Of a stretch of DNA of 64,000 nt, positions 12,024 through 25,119 are shown one piece after another. A program made the translations under genes and the position numbers. Numbering within the stretch: position 1 is the first letter of the stretch; the number at the start of each line of letters is the position of its first letter. The stretch lies in NCBI GenBank assembly GCA_028023455.1, contig JAQFVV010000208.1:868001-932000 (forward strand), in the 5' to 3' direction. The notes below the pieces were generated by a model, which ran no database searches, had not been told where the DNA came from, and saw only the letters and a program-made list of their open reading frames with translations. Source of the DNA: Epiperipatus broadwayi (taxonomy: Eukaryota; Onychophora; Udeonychophora; Euonychophora; Peripatidae).

Positions 12024-15000
12024 AATTAGCGTTTCCAACGTTGTGCCGGTCAAAACATGTTTATCCATCTAACATGAGCTGGAACTCACAAAATGTACTG
12101 CAAACCCAGTCAAGCCCAAGATTTAGATCAGGGATCAGCCTGAATTCGAACCCACTCTCTAAGCCCCAGATGTAACACCTAATGAATAACATAATAGTGA
12201 TGGCACATGAGAATTAATCTTAATCCGGCCGACTAGCAAAGCTGAGCAAAACAATGAGACATCTATTAACTATGACTATATTAAAATATACATAAGCATG
12301 GCTGTAATATGTGGAAGTGGAGGAAAAGGAATTCGAACTACTCAAATAAGTTAGACAATAAAATATATTTTAATATACTGACCAATTATTATACATTTAT
12401 AAATTAATTATATACATTAGTGTATGTGTGAATGAGCAAGCGATTACATAGTGTCATTCACGCTATTATTTCTCATATGCTCTTTATTAGCTAAAAAATA
12501 TATTATAAATAAGCATACATCTTTGGTGGGTCTAATATTAAAATACCAATCTTATTAGAAAGAAGAATTCACATAAAATTGTTATTAACGCTTTGGATTA
12601 CGGTTTTGAAACATGGTGACTAACATTATGTAGGGTAGCGTTCTGGGATTCATTACAGATATAAGATAAATTATTTTCACGCCATTACGGTCGTGAAAAT
12701 AAATAAAATACATTTGAAAACATTTGATTATATTTGAATCTAAATGACAAAATATTTAATGACAAATTATTTTAACAATAGTAAGACGAACGCTTTATTT
12801 TTTCCAAGGCATATAGATACTCTTAAATATAGATATATATAAATCACGACGGTGAGATTGTATATGATTGAAATAAACTTAATTAATAAATAGAAGTAAT
12901 TGGCATGTATATATCTTTTAAGCAAAGCTTAATTTCAATATTAGAGCATTAAAACTGGGTCATGAAGCAAAAGAATAATAATAATACGAAGTTTGCGGTG
13001 CTGACATAATAGCCTAAAAATAACTAAGAGGAAAAGGTCATGCTTCTGGATGAAAAATGAAATGTATGGGCATAGCATGTGCCAAACTTAGGGATCACTG
13101 CCAGAGGCCTTTTTATACAAAGAAATGGATGGGCATAGCGTGTGCCAAACTTACGGGATCACCGCCAGAGGCATTTTATACGAAATAAATATGATTCCAG
13201 ATAGCTCAACTATCTACGGAATGAGATATAAGGAAATCTATGGGTTCAAACTTGTCGTAACCACCAGATTAAAAGATTAGAAGCACGTATATATAAAAAC
13301 ACAAAGATCGGCTAAATGTCAGAAATGCAGTAATGATACATGTCTAACAACATTGAATAAATTTTACTGCTTTAAAATAAATGACCCTTGTTTGAATACT
13401 ATAATACGCCATGCAATTATAATATATATAGAGAGGAGAATATTTCATTTAATAAAATATACGTTAAGATTTTACCGAGTAAAAGAACAAGATTTACCCC
13501 CAACCCTTTTCTGCTATTTTTAAATAAATCAATCACACCTTCATGATTTTTATAATAACTGGAATATTTAAATACTATATTTGATATTTTAAGAGTATGA
13601 AAAATGAAGTAAGATTAGCAGTTATATAGGAAACAAATTATAAGTCACCCTTTCAGAATTTAATAAATAATTATAAAATAAATGTTTCAGAGCGTTAATT
13701 AGCTTGAGTTCTGGATTTTCAGAGTTAAACAAATCAATTTTTATATTAAAAACGAACCTAAAATGTTGATTCATAAAACAATCTGGTGAACATATTAATT
13801 TACAATGCATTATATATGTATATTTAAAAGGGACATTAATAACCTTTTCATGAAGGTTTAGTTAAAAATGACAGGAAAGATTTTTATAAATTAAGCTCGT
13901 CAGATTGTTTGAAATTGGCATATCAATAACAGATATATAAATCAAATAATAAGTACATATAAATAAATGACCGCACCAAAGTTAAAGAAAGTTAAGAGCA
14001 TATGAGAGAGAATTAAATTTATATAAATTATTTAAGAGCAAATTACATGTTATTTATATATAAAAAAAACCCATTAATTTAAAAGATAGAAAATTGAACA
14101 ATATGTTAGAATCTTGATAGCAGGATTTGAGATTAGTGAGGCTAGATTCATTTTCAAATAGTAGCATAAAAGTTACCTTGCGCAAATTTAATAAGTCTAT
14201 TTTCAAAGTACGGCTCATGCATGGCAAATTGAGGATCCAAAATGAATTCTTGGTGACAGCAAACTTTTATTAGCATTCTAAAGTTCTTAGGTCGGGCTTT
14301 TCACTCTTGGGCAGCAGGATGGTACGGCCTCGGAAGATGATGACCCATAAGGCCAAGAAGGATGGTGGATTTACTGCTACATCATTTTTAAGCTTCAAGC
14401 GACGTGTAATATGTTTACCATCAGTTCTCTCAATAGTAGCTAATCTAATCCTTGCTTTAAAAATCCAGCCATTATTTATACCCTTGCGCAGGTATTTCTG
14501 GAATGCTTATCATTAATTAGTTAGTTGTTTTTTTGAAAGATGCAATTGTAAAATAACGTCCAAAAATAAATTCAAATCTATTTCCAGATTAGAAATAGAT
14601 TTGACAACATGTTTTATACAAAAGAAAATCTTTAATCTACTTAATCCCATTTATTTTAAGTAAAACTTTAATTAAAAAATACCTCCCTTTAGTTATTTTT
14701 GGACAATTAACAACAGTCACATCTTCCATATTGGATTTTATAATAGTTTAATAAAAAAAAAAACAAGCAATTTAAAAAGAAAAAGTTTAAAAAATGACAT
14801 AATAAAATATTTGCAATCAATATTTTGTTAGTAATTTTGCTCCTATATATATATTTGAGCTGCACCTATGATACTTTAATAAAAAAAAAAGTAATAATTA
14901 ATAATAGAATTAATAATCATGTTAAAACATGTTATTGAAACATTAAATTTTAGAATTTAGGCGCGCATCTCAAATATATACATGAAATATATATACACGA

Positions 15001-15460
15001 CAAAAGGAGCGGGATGGGAAATAGGGATTTAAACATAGGTTAGTAGATGGAAACATGAAGCTCAATCTTAAGCTAAGATTAACTGCTTCAACGTAGGGCT
15101 GAACCTCAGAAATGACAATAATTAAATACTTTGTTTCTGGTTCGAAAAAAATTTTAAAGAAAAGCTAAATTACGTATTTTAAAGTGGTTTAATTTTATTT
15201 AAAAAAAAAAAGAATTGACCGCAACTTTTTTTTTTCCTTAAATGAAAAGAGATTTTGATTTACGTTATTTAAAATAAATCATTCTGTTAAATCAGAGACA
15301 GATATTTTTGGGCGGAGGTAAGGCGTTAAGAACGGGTGGAGAAAAGGACAAGGGTGGAGTCAGTCGTATGTTCCGTTTTAAAAAGAAAGAAATAAACAAT
15401 AGTATTTAAATTTAGTTTAGTATAAGCGCTAGTTTAATAGAAAAAAAGAAATTGAAATTT
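12024..15460. other. LTR element interior, 5' part, no intact gene
   Basis: AT-rich sequence with no long open frame. A 63-bp tandem duplication (13059-13184) lies inside. A GC-richer patch at 14280-14520 has a 69-codon open stretch with no recognisable domain. A canonical primer-binding site directly after the LTR (12024 onward) is not evident. Confidence 0.5.
13059..13184. repeat. 63-bp tandem duplication
   Basis: Two head-to-tail units beginning GAAATG.ATGGGCATAGC, containing TGTGCCAAACTTA and GCCAGAGGC. They differ by only a handful of bases, so the duplication postdates most of the decay of the element. Confidence 0.75.
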
Positions 15461-15467
15461 TTTGAAA

Positions 15468-15860
15468 ATGGAGCCGAAAGAAAACCTGATATATTTTAAA
15501 AATCCTCAGTTAGTGGAAAAAGAGAAAAGAAGTGTCTGAGACGCAGATGATGATGAATATGATGGAAGAAATGCATCGGGAATTTGGAAGAAATGCGTTG
15601 GGAATTTAAGCAAGGTCAACTAGAACCAGAGCGGAAATAAGATGTAAGATAACAGGAAAGGTAGAGAAGAACCAAGAAATTATAGAATTAGATTTAATTA
15701 AAGAAAGTTAGGAAGTTGAAAAGGAAGTTGAGGTGTTAAAAGACATGAAAATTGAATCAGAATCAGATAGCGCTGAAACAGATAAAGTAGAAACAAATAT
15801 AGATCAAAAGATAGAAGGTAACAAAAGAGTTTTTGCAAGGATGTAAAAATAAAAAGGGTA
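15468..15860 (+). pseudogene. Possible gag-like remnant in the LTR element
   Basis: An ATG at 15468 opens MEPKENLIYFKNPQLVEKEK and is soon stopped. In shifted frames the following bases read as a Met/Glu-rich helix (MMMNMMEEMHREFGRNAL) and, further on, an acidic stretch around 15690-15830. Charged helical segments of this kind are common in retrotransposon gag proteins, and the position after the leader fits. Several stops and frameshifts make it dead. No zinc knuckle is visible, so the name is a weak inference. Confidence 0.25.
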
Positions 15861-16643
15861 AGTTAAATGTTCATCTTAAGCATAGGGTTAAAATGAAGAG
15901 AAAGAATAGGATATTAAATATTCACGGTTAGGAAAAATACGGAGTTCTGCGAAGCTTAAAGGTTTTCTACTCTATAAAGCAGAAAATAGAACAGAACGGG
16001 AAAGAGATAAAGTAACAAATTTTAATCGAGGGATAGACATGAGGATATGGAGTATAATTTATGTTAGCGAATTAGTAGAAAGAAAGAAGGCACCGCCTGA
16101 CATAGTTTAAAAGTTAGTAAATGGATGGAATTGTAAAAAAAAAGAAACAAAAGGACCGGAAATGGACTAGTGAGTTAAATATAATTATTTTGACGTAGGT
16201 GATAAACCTAAATCAGAGAATCTGTTATTTAAAGCTAAAAATAATAGGTTTTCGTAAATAATAATGGAGGCTTCACTGGATAAAAGATTTTTTTCTCCAC
16301 ACACACAGTAATAAAGAAAAGGGCTCGTAAATAAATAGGTCAAATTAATGATTTAAAATGAAGGTTTGTAGGATTAAATAAATGAATAAAATAATGGAAA
16401 TACGTAGAATGAAATCAAGTTAAGCAAATAAGTGTAAAATATCCGTAGTAAAATAATAAAGAATGAATCGTAATAAACTAATAGATTTTTTTTTTGGAAT
16501 ACACGCAAGTTAATAAAAGGAAGTAAATAAATTATTTAAAATAATCGAGTCAAATAAAATAAATAAAAGTATTTGTATAATAATGAAGAGCAATAAAATA
16601 AAATAGTTTTCTGAATACACGCACGGTAAATAAAGAAGTTAAA

Positions 16644-16805
16644 GTAATGGTTTAAAAGTAATATCGTAAGACTAATATAAATAAATATTTAAAATAATGT
16701 TCGTAATGGTTTGAAAATAATATTGTAAGATTAATATAAATAAATGTTTAAGATATTGGTCGTATGAATTTAAAAATAATATGGTACGGTTAAAATAATA
16801 AAAAT
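16644..16805. repeat. 59-bp tandem repeat, about 2.7 units
   Basis: Units start at 16644, 16703 and 16762 (GTAATGGTTT.AAA.TAATAT and so on), spaced exactly 59 bases. A looser, longer repetition with ATACACGCA(C/A)G extends back to about 16290. It lies in the 3' half of the LTR-element interior. Confidence 0.7.
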
Positions 16806-17450
16806 GTAAGTCAATCTAAATTATATTAGGAATGTATAAGGGTTTGAAATTAAAGAGAATGAGGGTAGTATTGAAATAAGTTTTAGATAAGGATAAGTTA
16901 AAGCTGTCGCCTGGATAAAATTTAGCACCCGTGACGGACTGTCAGGGATCATTCCTCTTTTAAAATGTGCTCTGGGGACAACCAGCATAAGCTGCAAATC
17001 ACTTTTTCAGAGGAGAACCCCCATATCTCGTACCTCGTTTCCAAAGCGTAAGACGAATTGGACAGTAGATGAATCCTGCCATTCGCAGTGACCTTTTCTT
17101 TGTCAAAGTTCGGTCAAGAGAACCGGCAGACGAAGCTTCGTTTTCATACGTGCAAGTTGGTATAAGCCAGCGAATCTGCATCCGCCTCGTTTCCTAAAGA
17201 TCATTGCATCACCAAAAATAGTGTTGTCCTTGTGGTCACTATTCAGCACTAAGATCATTGTAAGCAATGTTGCCAGCATCGAAAGAAGCAAAGTATAATG
17301 GAAGATTGTCCTTAGAATGTAAAGTGTCAGATATTAGAAAGTAAACTTAAAAAAATAATAAATAATTTAAGATTTAATCAAGAATTAGAGTTTTCAGATA
17401 TAAAATGGTAAAAAATTAAGCATTTTACTCTCAAACGGAGGGCGGTATAA

Positions 17451-19252
17451 TGTACTAATATCGTGTTGGTACATATAATAATTTTGTCTAAAAATTATTG
17501 AAATAAAAATCTTTCGTTAAAAGAAAATAGTATGTAAAAGTTTAAGAGTTTTTTTTTAATTCAGTTTGTTTTCGAAAATTAAAAGTCAAAGAGTTTTTTT
17601 AAAAATAAAAGTTACAATTAATTAGAAGGGGGGAGGGGGTTTGCTTTAGAAACATCAAATTAAAAGAAGTTGATTTTCAAATAATTAAAAATATAAATCT
17701 CTTTTATTTAAGTTAAAGAAAAAAAAGTCATCTTAAAAATTAAATAGTGAATTAATCTTAAATTATATATGTGCGTAAATGACGAATTAATATGACCTTG
17801 TTGGTAAAATATATATATGTGTGATGGTAAACATAGCATAAATACGTGCGTGTTAAAATGAAAGTTAAAAAATTAAAAACACTCGGCGATGACTACTAAG
17901 CTAAAAATCTATAAAACAAGTTTTGCGACGGCTATTAAGTTATACAAAAAACAACAACATTAAGTTTGCGGTGGCTACTAAATGGAAACACCTAATTAAA
18001 AGCTTATCGGAGGAATGTGATTAAAAACAAGGAAGGAATTTCGACAACAGATATTGCTGGCAGACATCAAAACGACAACAAGCCTTAAGTATAAATAGTC
18101 CAGTTTTTTATCGGACAATCAGTTGAGATTGAGTTCAGTTGAGATAAATGTTGAGAAAGAGTTCAGTTCAGCAAGATCACATCAAATTAAATCAGTCAAT
18201 CGATCAGCTGATAATGCAGTGTTAAAAACCTCGGAAATATACAACTTTGCTCTAGCCTGCGTCCGATTGAAACAGCTAACCTGCCCATGAAAATAATGCC
18301 TGCATAACAACTTGAAAATCTGCTGTCAATACCTAAATGTCTTAAAGAAAAATACTTTGGAATACTAAGCATTAAACCGCCTCAAGAAACCTCATATGTG
18401 GCCGACTAGAAATATTCGTACTTGAAGCAGCAACCAGGAAGAAAACAAAGTTCTAAGTCCATGTTCAAAAATCCTAGGTAATAACATTTTCCTTATTCTC
18501 ATTTCTAAAGTAGCCATCGCATTAGTTGAAGCCTCCCAGAGTCAAGTAATATGAACTCTATAGTATACATAGACGAACTATTGATGTGTGTATTTTTAAA
18601 TGTCAAATATTATTTAATGCTTTGTTATATGATATTCTAGTGTGTGAATTAACAATGTGTGTGATCATTATACCAGTATTATGTTAGTTAAATAAGATTT
18701 ATAAAAGTATTTAAAATTAGTATAATAAATGTTCATTAAAATAAATTGTCTTTTAAACTTAAAGCTTAATTTTATCGGTCAATTCTTTTACCACTAATTG
18801 AAATAATTTGTTATTGATTACAAGTAGCTGAGCTAGTCATGGGTGTATCTTAGGCGTTGAATTAGTGGCCATGGTTTAAAACGCTTTATTTATCCTCTGG
18901 ATAAGTAACTGGCGCCTGTGTTTCTACAAAACAAAAAAGTGCTTTGAACGTGGTATTGAATTCAATAGTCAAGAAGAAATCTGTTTTCTTCAAATGTGGT
19001 CAGTTAGATATATTTCACAAATATGTCTGCTGGCTTGGATTCAGGTGCTCTTTGAGTACTCTCTTCTCTGCCTAAGGGGCTGTGGTGGAGCAATATGTAA
19101 ATTGCACAAATAATATATTATATTTTAGTCATATAATTTTGCTTTCATAAGATAAATTTATTTAAAGAGTTAAAGTAAATATTGTGTTAACTCCATCAGG
19201 GGTTTATGTGCCCATCTAATAATTATTTCTTGGTAATCCATCCCCCGGTACA
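17451..19252 (+). repeat. 3' LTR
   Basis: An uninterrupted 1,802-bp copy of the LTR with TG..CA ends. It carries the same TATA box (18090-18098), initiator (18119-18123) and AATAAA signals. Differences from the 5' LTR are scattered substitutions and small indels, a few per 60 bases by eye, meaning an old insertion. Confidence 0.75.
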
Positions 19253-19583
19253 ATACATAACTTGTTAGGATTTCAGATAATTGTTGTGCATATCCTGCCC
19301 ATATCCTTAACTTCTGTTCAAATCTGGATGAAAAATTAATTTTCCCATCAGTATAGGTATTAAATTTTTTTAAAAAAGGTTTTGTAATGATATTAGTGTA
19401 ATAATACTGTCTACTTTCTTTGTCTGACATCTCTGAAGAATGTAGAGTTAGTGTATAAGCGTTTTGTTCTTTTTATTTTGAGGGCAAAACAGAAGGAAAC
19501 CCATAAAAATCTTTTGCAATGATTATCTTAGTATATTTTATCTGTTATTCTGCTGTGAAGGGATCCTGAGAATCTTTGCCTAA

Positions 19584-19871
19584 TAGTGGGTTATCTCAAC
19601 CTTTTAGTATCCGGATCCAGGTTTTCCATATAGGCTTCAATCACATCCTCCTTCCAATGATTTTTTTTGGAGCAATAATATGTTAAATAATTAATATCAA
19701 AGGAAAATATATTTTGTCTTACTTATATTTATTTACCTATTTCCAAGGGAGCATTTTTGTTTAATTATTTTGGTTTTTTTTTTCAAATTTTTCATGTCTT
19801 TCTGCCCCCCCCCCCCCCAATTATTTTATGCCCTTCTATAGAGGGGGCACTCCACAGATTGAGAATCATTA
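19584..19871. mobile_element. hAT-like MITE
   Basis: A short element with inverted ends of the hAT type: left TAGTGGGTTATCTCAACC, right (reversed) TAATGATTCTCAATCTGTGG. It has no coding capacity and contains a C14 run at about 19806-19819. A clean 8-bp target duplication could not be seen. It ends about 95 bases upstream of exon 3. Confidence 0.5.
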
Positions 19872-19966
19872 AGTTATTTAAATCTGTTTTTGTTCATGTA
19901 TAATATATATTAATGTAGAAATTATGTAAGACTCAATACAGCTTATTATTTATTTATTTTTTTAAG

Positions 19967-21824
19967 GTCGAAGAGAATGGCAGCCATCTCATCCACCCCC
20001 CATCCCTCCTGAACAATTACAGAGTACAGGCCCTAGAACTTTTACTTCCTTAAAAAGGTCTGCATCAAATATCTCTAGTTCATCCAGTGCATCTGAAAGA
20101 AAAACAGAATCTCCTAAAGAACTTCCTAATATTGAAAAACTAAATAATAAAATTGATTTGGGTGCCAAAGAAAAAGAAATAAAAAATTCAGATTTAAAAA
20201 TAAAAGATGTTAAAATTGAAAAAATCAAATCTGAAAATATAATTAAAGAAGATAATAAAGAAAATAAAATTCCAAAAGAAGAAAAAGTAAGTTCTATTGA
20301 GAAAAATGAATCTTCTGGTCAGGATATTAAAGAGAAACCTGTTGATAAAGTCATAGAAAGAGAAAAGCATAAAAAAGAGGAGAAAAGAGAACTACCACCT
20401 AAAAGAGATGATAGACCACCTTCAAAACGTCTTAAGGATATGGATGATAAGCCATATAGAAGAAAAGATGATTATAGAGATCGTGGAATGCCAAATAGAG
20501 GTCTTGGCCGTTTAGATGGACCATCAAGAAGAGGAAGAGGATCATTTGGTGGTATTAGAAGTAGAGGTAGAGGTGAATATCGTAGAAGAAATGAAAGAGG
20601 TCCACGATTTGAACGTCAGAAAGAAAAATTGACTAAAGAAGTTAGTGAGGATAGTGAACATTCAGATGCAGTCGATGCTAAACCTTCTAGATTAAGGGGC
20701 AGAGATGAAGATAGTGATATTTCTGCTGATGAAGTTAGTGCATCAACAACAGAATCCTCTCAGAGTGAAAAACCATCTGAAATATTACCTAAAGAGGATA
20801 AAATTAAAGAGGCCAATAAAACAACTCTTAAAGAAAAAATAGAAAATGTGCAAAATAAAATAGATAAAAAGGATAAAGACTATTCAAAAAATGGTCTTCA
20901 TGAGTCTCGTGATAGATCCATTTGGGATGATAGAAAAGGCAGAGAGGAAAGAGGTTTTGCGCCTAGAGGTGAACCTTCCAAGCGTGGCCGAGGAGGTTCA
21001 AGTTATCGAGGGCCAGGTAGAGGAAATCCCAGATATCAAAGTTGGTCTTCTTCAAAGCCTTTAAATAAACCAAATATTGATTTAGTACATAAAGAAGAAA
21101 CTAAAACGGATGATCAACAGAGAAATATGAAAGATAATTCTCTTCCAAAATATAATTCTGACAAACAAAAAAAGCCTAATAAAATGGATAGGATTCCTCC
21201 ACGATTTCAGAAGGGACGTGGTGAAGGTCAGCGTAGATATGAAGACCGTTATGAGCCTCCAAGAGGTCGCGGTCGTGGACGAGGTTTCAGAAGAGGTAAT
21301 TCAATGCCTAGGGGAAATAAAAGGCCACCTCTTACTAATCAAAATTCTTCTGATTTGCCTACAGAGGAGTGGGAAACTGCTTCTGAAAGCAGTGATGTTC
21401 TTGAGAGAAAAGATAAAGATAAAGATGATTCTAAAAATGAGTGTAAAGGAGAAAATGCTAAAGACAAATCAAAAGACAAAAAAGATGGACCAATTAAGAA
21501 AAGTTTTTCAAGCCAACGTCCTGGAAACGATAGACAAAATCGCCATGGTGCTTCTGATAATCGAAGAAGTAATCCCGGAACAGATAGAAACAAAAATGTA
21601 CCTTTTAGAGATCGTCCAAATAGAAATAAGTCTAGTGATAGAAAATCAACAAACAATAATCCAAGAAATTCTGGAAATAAAAATAACCGTGGTCCTCCTC
21701 GGATGTCAACTAATCAACGTCAAGATAATACTTCATCTAATGTTGCCAATATATATAGGGTTGATGAAATTGCTCTGAACAATCCTGAGGCTGTTCATTC
21801 TGCTATTGGAGAAATAGTTATCAG
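19967..21824 (+). CDS. PRRC2-like large RG-rich exon 3
   Basis: A 1,858-nt exon (618 whole codons plus split codons at each end) with acceptor TTTAAG and donor GTATTA. Residues 1-25 hold a proline-rich segment (PSHPPPIPPEQ). About residues 60-150 are Lys/Glu-rich. Three arginine-glycine clusters follow, near 20529-20600, 20985-21030 and 21258-21320 (for example RGRGRGRGFRRG); RGG-type clusters commonly bind RNA. The motif LPTEEWETASESSD at about 21352-21396 is the strongest PRRC2 signature in the window. The last part is Asn/Arg/Ser-rich and ends with ALNNPEAVHSAIGEIVIR. The whole exon is predicted to be disordered by composition. Exon codons are AT-rich but clearly more GC-rich than the flanking introns. 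The reading frame continues past the donor for a few codons only. Confidence 0.92.
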
Positions 21825-23488
21825 GTATTATTTTTTGTATATTTTTATTAAATGTTGTGCATACGATTATCATTTACAATAAATTTAGCATTTATTTGCG
21901 AACATTTGATTAAGAGTTTTTTTTCAGTAGTTTTTTTTTAAATATTTTTTAAAGAATGAAGTTTATCTAATTACTTAGAAGATAATTAGGTTAATGGAAA
22001 GCAATTTTAATCTGGAGGTAAAGATCTCAGGATAATTTGAATTGGTCACAGGTTTGCTGAACAAATACTGAATTAATCATTAATTATAATGTAGCCGTTA
22101 TGATTGCTGAAAAAGTCATATTTAAGGGCACAGAGCTCAATGTCTAATATTTTGGGGAGATAATCAACCAGCATCTTTAAAAAAGAACACACAAAAAAAA
22201 ATATTGAATTTTCTGACTATTATTTTTATCATAGTTCATATATTATAGATTAATAAAGTTTCTAATTTTTGTAGATTTTATTGATTCATTAATAGATTCA
22301 AGATTTATAATAGAAATATCTAAATAATAGAATACAATTTTATCATTTTGTTTTTTTATTAATCTTACAAGATTAATTAAGGAAAAAAGATATATTTTCT
22401 TTTTGCAATTTTTTTTTAGTATATTTCTATTTTAAGAATTATTATGATATATGACTTTTTATATACATGTATCTAACTAAACATGTTTATTTTTATTTAA
22501 AATTGTGTAATATGAGTTATAAGACTATCTGCCTCTAAACTTCTTCCTATAAGTATATGATGCTTTTAATAATGCATTATTACATTAATGACAAATTGGT
22601 TGTACTAATTATAATCTGTTATATATTTTAATCCTTTTTATGGGAATAAGTTATAGATATATCAAATTACAAATTAAATTACTAATTAAAAAAGAAAGGT
22701 TTTTAAAATAAAAACTATCTTAATTCTCCATTTGAAAATTGTATACTTAATAGAAAAATAATACCAGAGGGTATAGTGAAGGGTGGAAATGAGAAATCAG
22801 AAAACAAAATGCTATGGTATGAGTACATATAGGCATTATTGATACTACTGCAAAAATTGAATCTGAAATGGAACTGGGTTAGATATGTTGTTAGAAAGAT
22901 AAAAAATAAATATTAGTTGGTCTAAATCGGATGCCAAGAGATTATAATGGAAATTCAAAATAATAATAATTAGTTATTCATATGATGATATTCGAGGACT
23001 AAAGTGACGAAACAGTCCTTGCAATTAATTAAATTTTTTTAAAAAAACTTTTCTATAATTGGAATTAATCCAGAACAAAATAATGTGGAGAGATAGTGGA
23101 CAAAAAAAAAGTGAATTAAATTTTATTCTGCAGTGAATCAATAACAGTTTAAAGAATGTCCCCTTTATTTAGTGTAACAATATCTTTTGCCAAATATTGA
23201 TTTGCATATGTTCAGCATTAATATATTACATTTTCCTAATATAGATTTTAATATAGAAATCTAATTTAAATAATTTTTAAAAAGATTTTTGTAAATGATA
23301 ATTTGCTGATCACAATATTGAGAGTCTTTAATTTTAATCCTTAATATCCTTTAATAGTTATGTCATATTTTATTAAATATCCTTTAATAGTTATGTCATA
23401 TTTTATTAAATAAAAGTTATAGCAATAATTTTTTTAAAAAAAAAGTTACTAAGATTGTTAATTTCAAACATTTTAAATTTCATTTCAG
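21825..23488. other. Intron 3, nothing recognised
   Basis: AT-rich intron with homopolymers. The only structure seen is a 33-bp tandem duplication at 23343-23408 near its 3' end. Confidence 0.6.
23343..23408. repeat. 33-bp tandem duplication
   Basis: Two perfect or nearly perfect units starting AATATCCTTTAATAG, 80 bases upstream of the exon 4 acceptor. Confidence 0.8.
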
Positions 23489-23586
23489 GAAAAGCAAAAA
23501 AGAACTGAATGACACATACAAGATTGGGAAACCTGAAGAAAAAAAATTGGGCCCATTAGCTGGTATTGACATCAATGATTTCCCAG
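23489..23586 (+). CDS. PRRC2-like exon 4
   Basis: A 98-nt exon with an excellent acceptor (CATTTCAG) and donor GTAAAA. It completes the Arg codon left by exon 3 (phase 2) and encodes KSKKELNDTYKIGKPEEK followed by LGPLAGIDINDFPG, ending in phase 1. The LGPLAGIDINDFPG segment leads straight into VVVIDDQPEV of exon 5, a join that resembles the family segment just ahead of the DGFQEV motif. The next intron is 19.8 kb long. Confidence 0.85.
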
Positions 23587-23625
23587 GTAAAAAATTTCTT
23601 CATACGTACTTATTTTATAGTTCAG

Positions 23626-23700
23626 GGATGACCAAACTACATATCTGCAAAAGCCACATGTTAAAGTTGTGATATATTGAAGAGCCACAATTAAAATTTT
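23626..23700. mobile_element. Possible hAT-type terminus
   Basis: CAGGGATGACCAAACTACA and the following GCAAAAGCCACATG..GAGCCACA resemble the ends of hAT-derived repeats (CAGGGGTGGCCAAACT-type, with AGCCACA blocks). I could not find the opposite end, so this may be a fragment or chance. Confidence 0.3.
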
Positions 23701-25110
23701 AAAATATTCAACAAAAACAAATAGTTCATTCATTAGTTTTTTTATTAATAATATTTATTAATTGTAAAAAAAAATCAAGAGAACAAAATTAATAAGTGAG
23801 AACAAAATCAATAAAAAAATATAAATTTATTATTGATTACCAAGAACATTATAATTGGGCTTTTAATTTGTTAAAGAAATATGCAATAGTTCCATAAGAT
23901 TAGTCATTCATTAGTTGTGCTTGCTGTTTTGATCTTAAAAAATTGACATTAATTTATAGTTTTTTTTAGATGAGGACACTTATAGCAATAATTCCTTATT
24001 TTTCTGAATATAAATTAAAAATAATTGCCTGTATTGCTCGATTAAATTATTGGAAATTATTGTTTGGAAGTTGAAAGTAGAAAAACACACTTAACATTTG
24101 AATTGAAATTGTACAGAGATTAATAATGTCATTGGACGAAGACCGAATTGATAAGTTCAAACAATGCATTATATATCCAGGAAATGATAACAATAAAGTC
24201 ATAAAAGTTGATGACATAAACAATCATTATTAAAGTGCCACTACAAAAGAATAAAACATGGTTTCAAAATAAAATATAAACATACTATGTTAGAATAAAT
24301 TATATCATTTTATTTCAAAAGTTTTGTGAGAGTTGCATTTTTTAAAAAAAAAAAAAAGATTAAGCTTGCAATAATTAAATAAATTAATGTGTGTGAGAAG
24401 CTCTTCATCACTGTCAGATACAAATTTTGAGATTTGAGTTCAATCCAGATGCAGTTTGAAAATTTTTTAGGTCACAAGCAGACCAGATTTCCCCCCTCAA
24501 ATCTGCCTATAACAAATTCAGCTAGATATACATTTTTTTGATTTGTAAATATGTATCTAGCTGTACACAAGTCTTAAATTAATTTAGGTTAGTCAGATGC
24601 GGATTGATTGGTATATTGAGATTGGAAAAGCAAAAAAAAAAAAGATTGGAATATGGTGCATTCAAGGGCTGAATGACATACTTAAACTGCACATTGAATC
24701 CATTATTATTTTTTAATATAAAATAAAGCATTCTAAATAATAATTACCATATCTAAATGAGGATGTGAGATTTTGGGTATCTATTTACCCATTGGCCATG
24801 TATTTTTATTATTTTTTGATTTCATCAAATTGTGAAAAAAATCCACATTGTATTATTTCAATAAAATATATATTTGAACAAATGCAAATTGTTTGTATAG
24901 GTTGTGAATAAATATAGTATTATAAATAATGTATCTTTATTTAAAACATAATAATAATTCTAAAATAATAAATATTCTTATAAATTAACCACTAAAAGAA
25001 AAAAATCTGAAAAGGTAAAAATTATTTATTGCTTGAATAAGATTTTAAGTTACATATAAAAAAATAATTTAAAATTAATGATAATACTTTAAATAAATAA
25101 TAAAAAAAGT
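23701..25110. other. Intron 4, AT-rich, nothing recognised
   Basis: Long AT-rich stretch with poly-A and poly-T runs and no supported gene or element. It contains a short inverted pair around 24517-24563 (AGCTAGATACA..TATCTAGCTGTA). Confidence 0.5.
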
Positions 25111-25119
25111 TTTTTAATA

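Larger units (their letters stand above)
8531..19252 (+). mobile_element. LTR retroelement with ~1.8 kb LTRs, degenerate inside
   Basis: Two direct repeats of about 1.8 kb bound the element. Each begins TGTAC and the 3' copy ends GGTACA, giving the TG..CA ends of LTRs; ATAC precedes the left end (8527-8530) and follows the right end (19253-19256) as a 4-bp target duplication. A purine-rich tract (about 17435-17448) sits just before the 3' LTR, as a polypurine tract should. The 5.4-kb interior has no recognisable reverse transcriptase, integrase or protease, only a gag-like decayed stretch near 15468 and tandem repeats, so it is a dead or non-autonomous copy. Superfamily is uncertain (Gypsy or BEL are the natural options). 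The 5' LTR carries a nested MITE. Confidence 0.75.

Noticed and set aside
14280-14520. Open stretch with LLPK-like codons on the minus strand, recalling a histone H2A tail
   Set aside because: Only a handful of residues agree and nothing upstream matches a histone fold; likely chance.
21218-21778. 186-codon plus-strand open frame overlapping exon 3
   Set aside because: It is an alternative-frame shadow of the RG-rich exon, with no domain.
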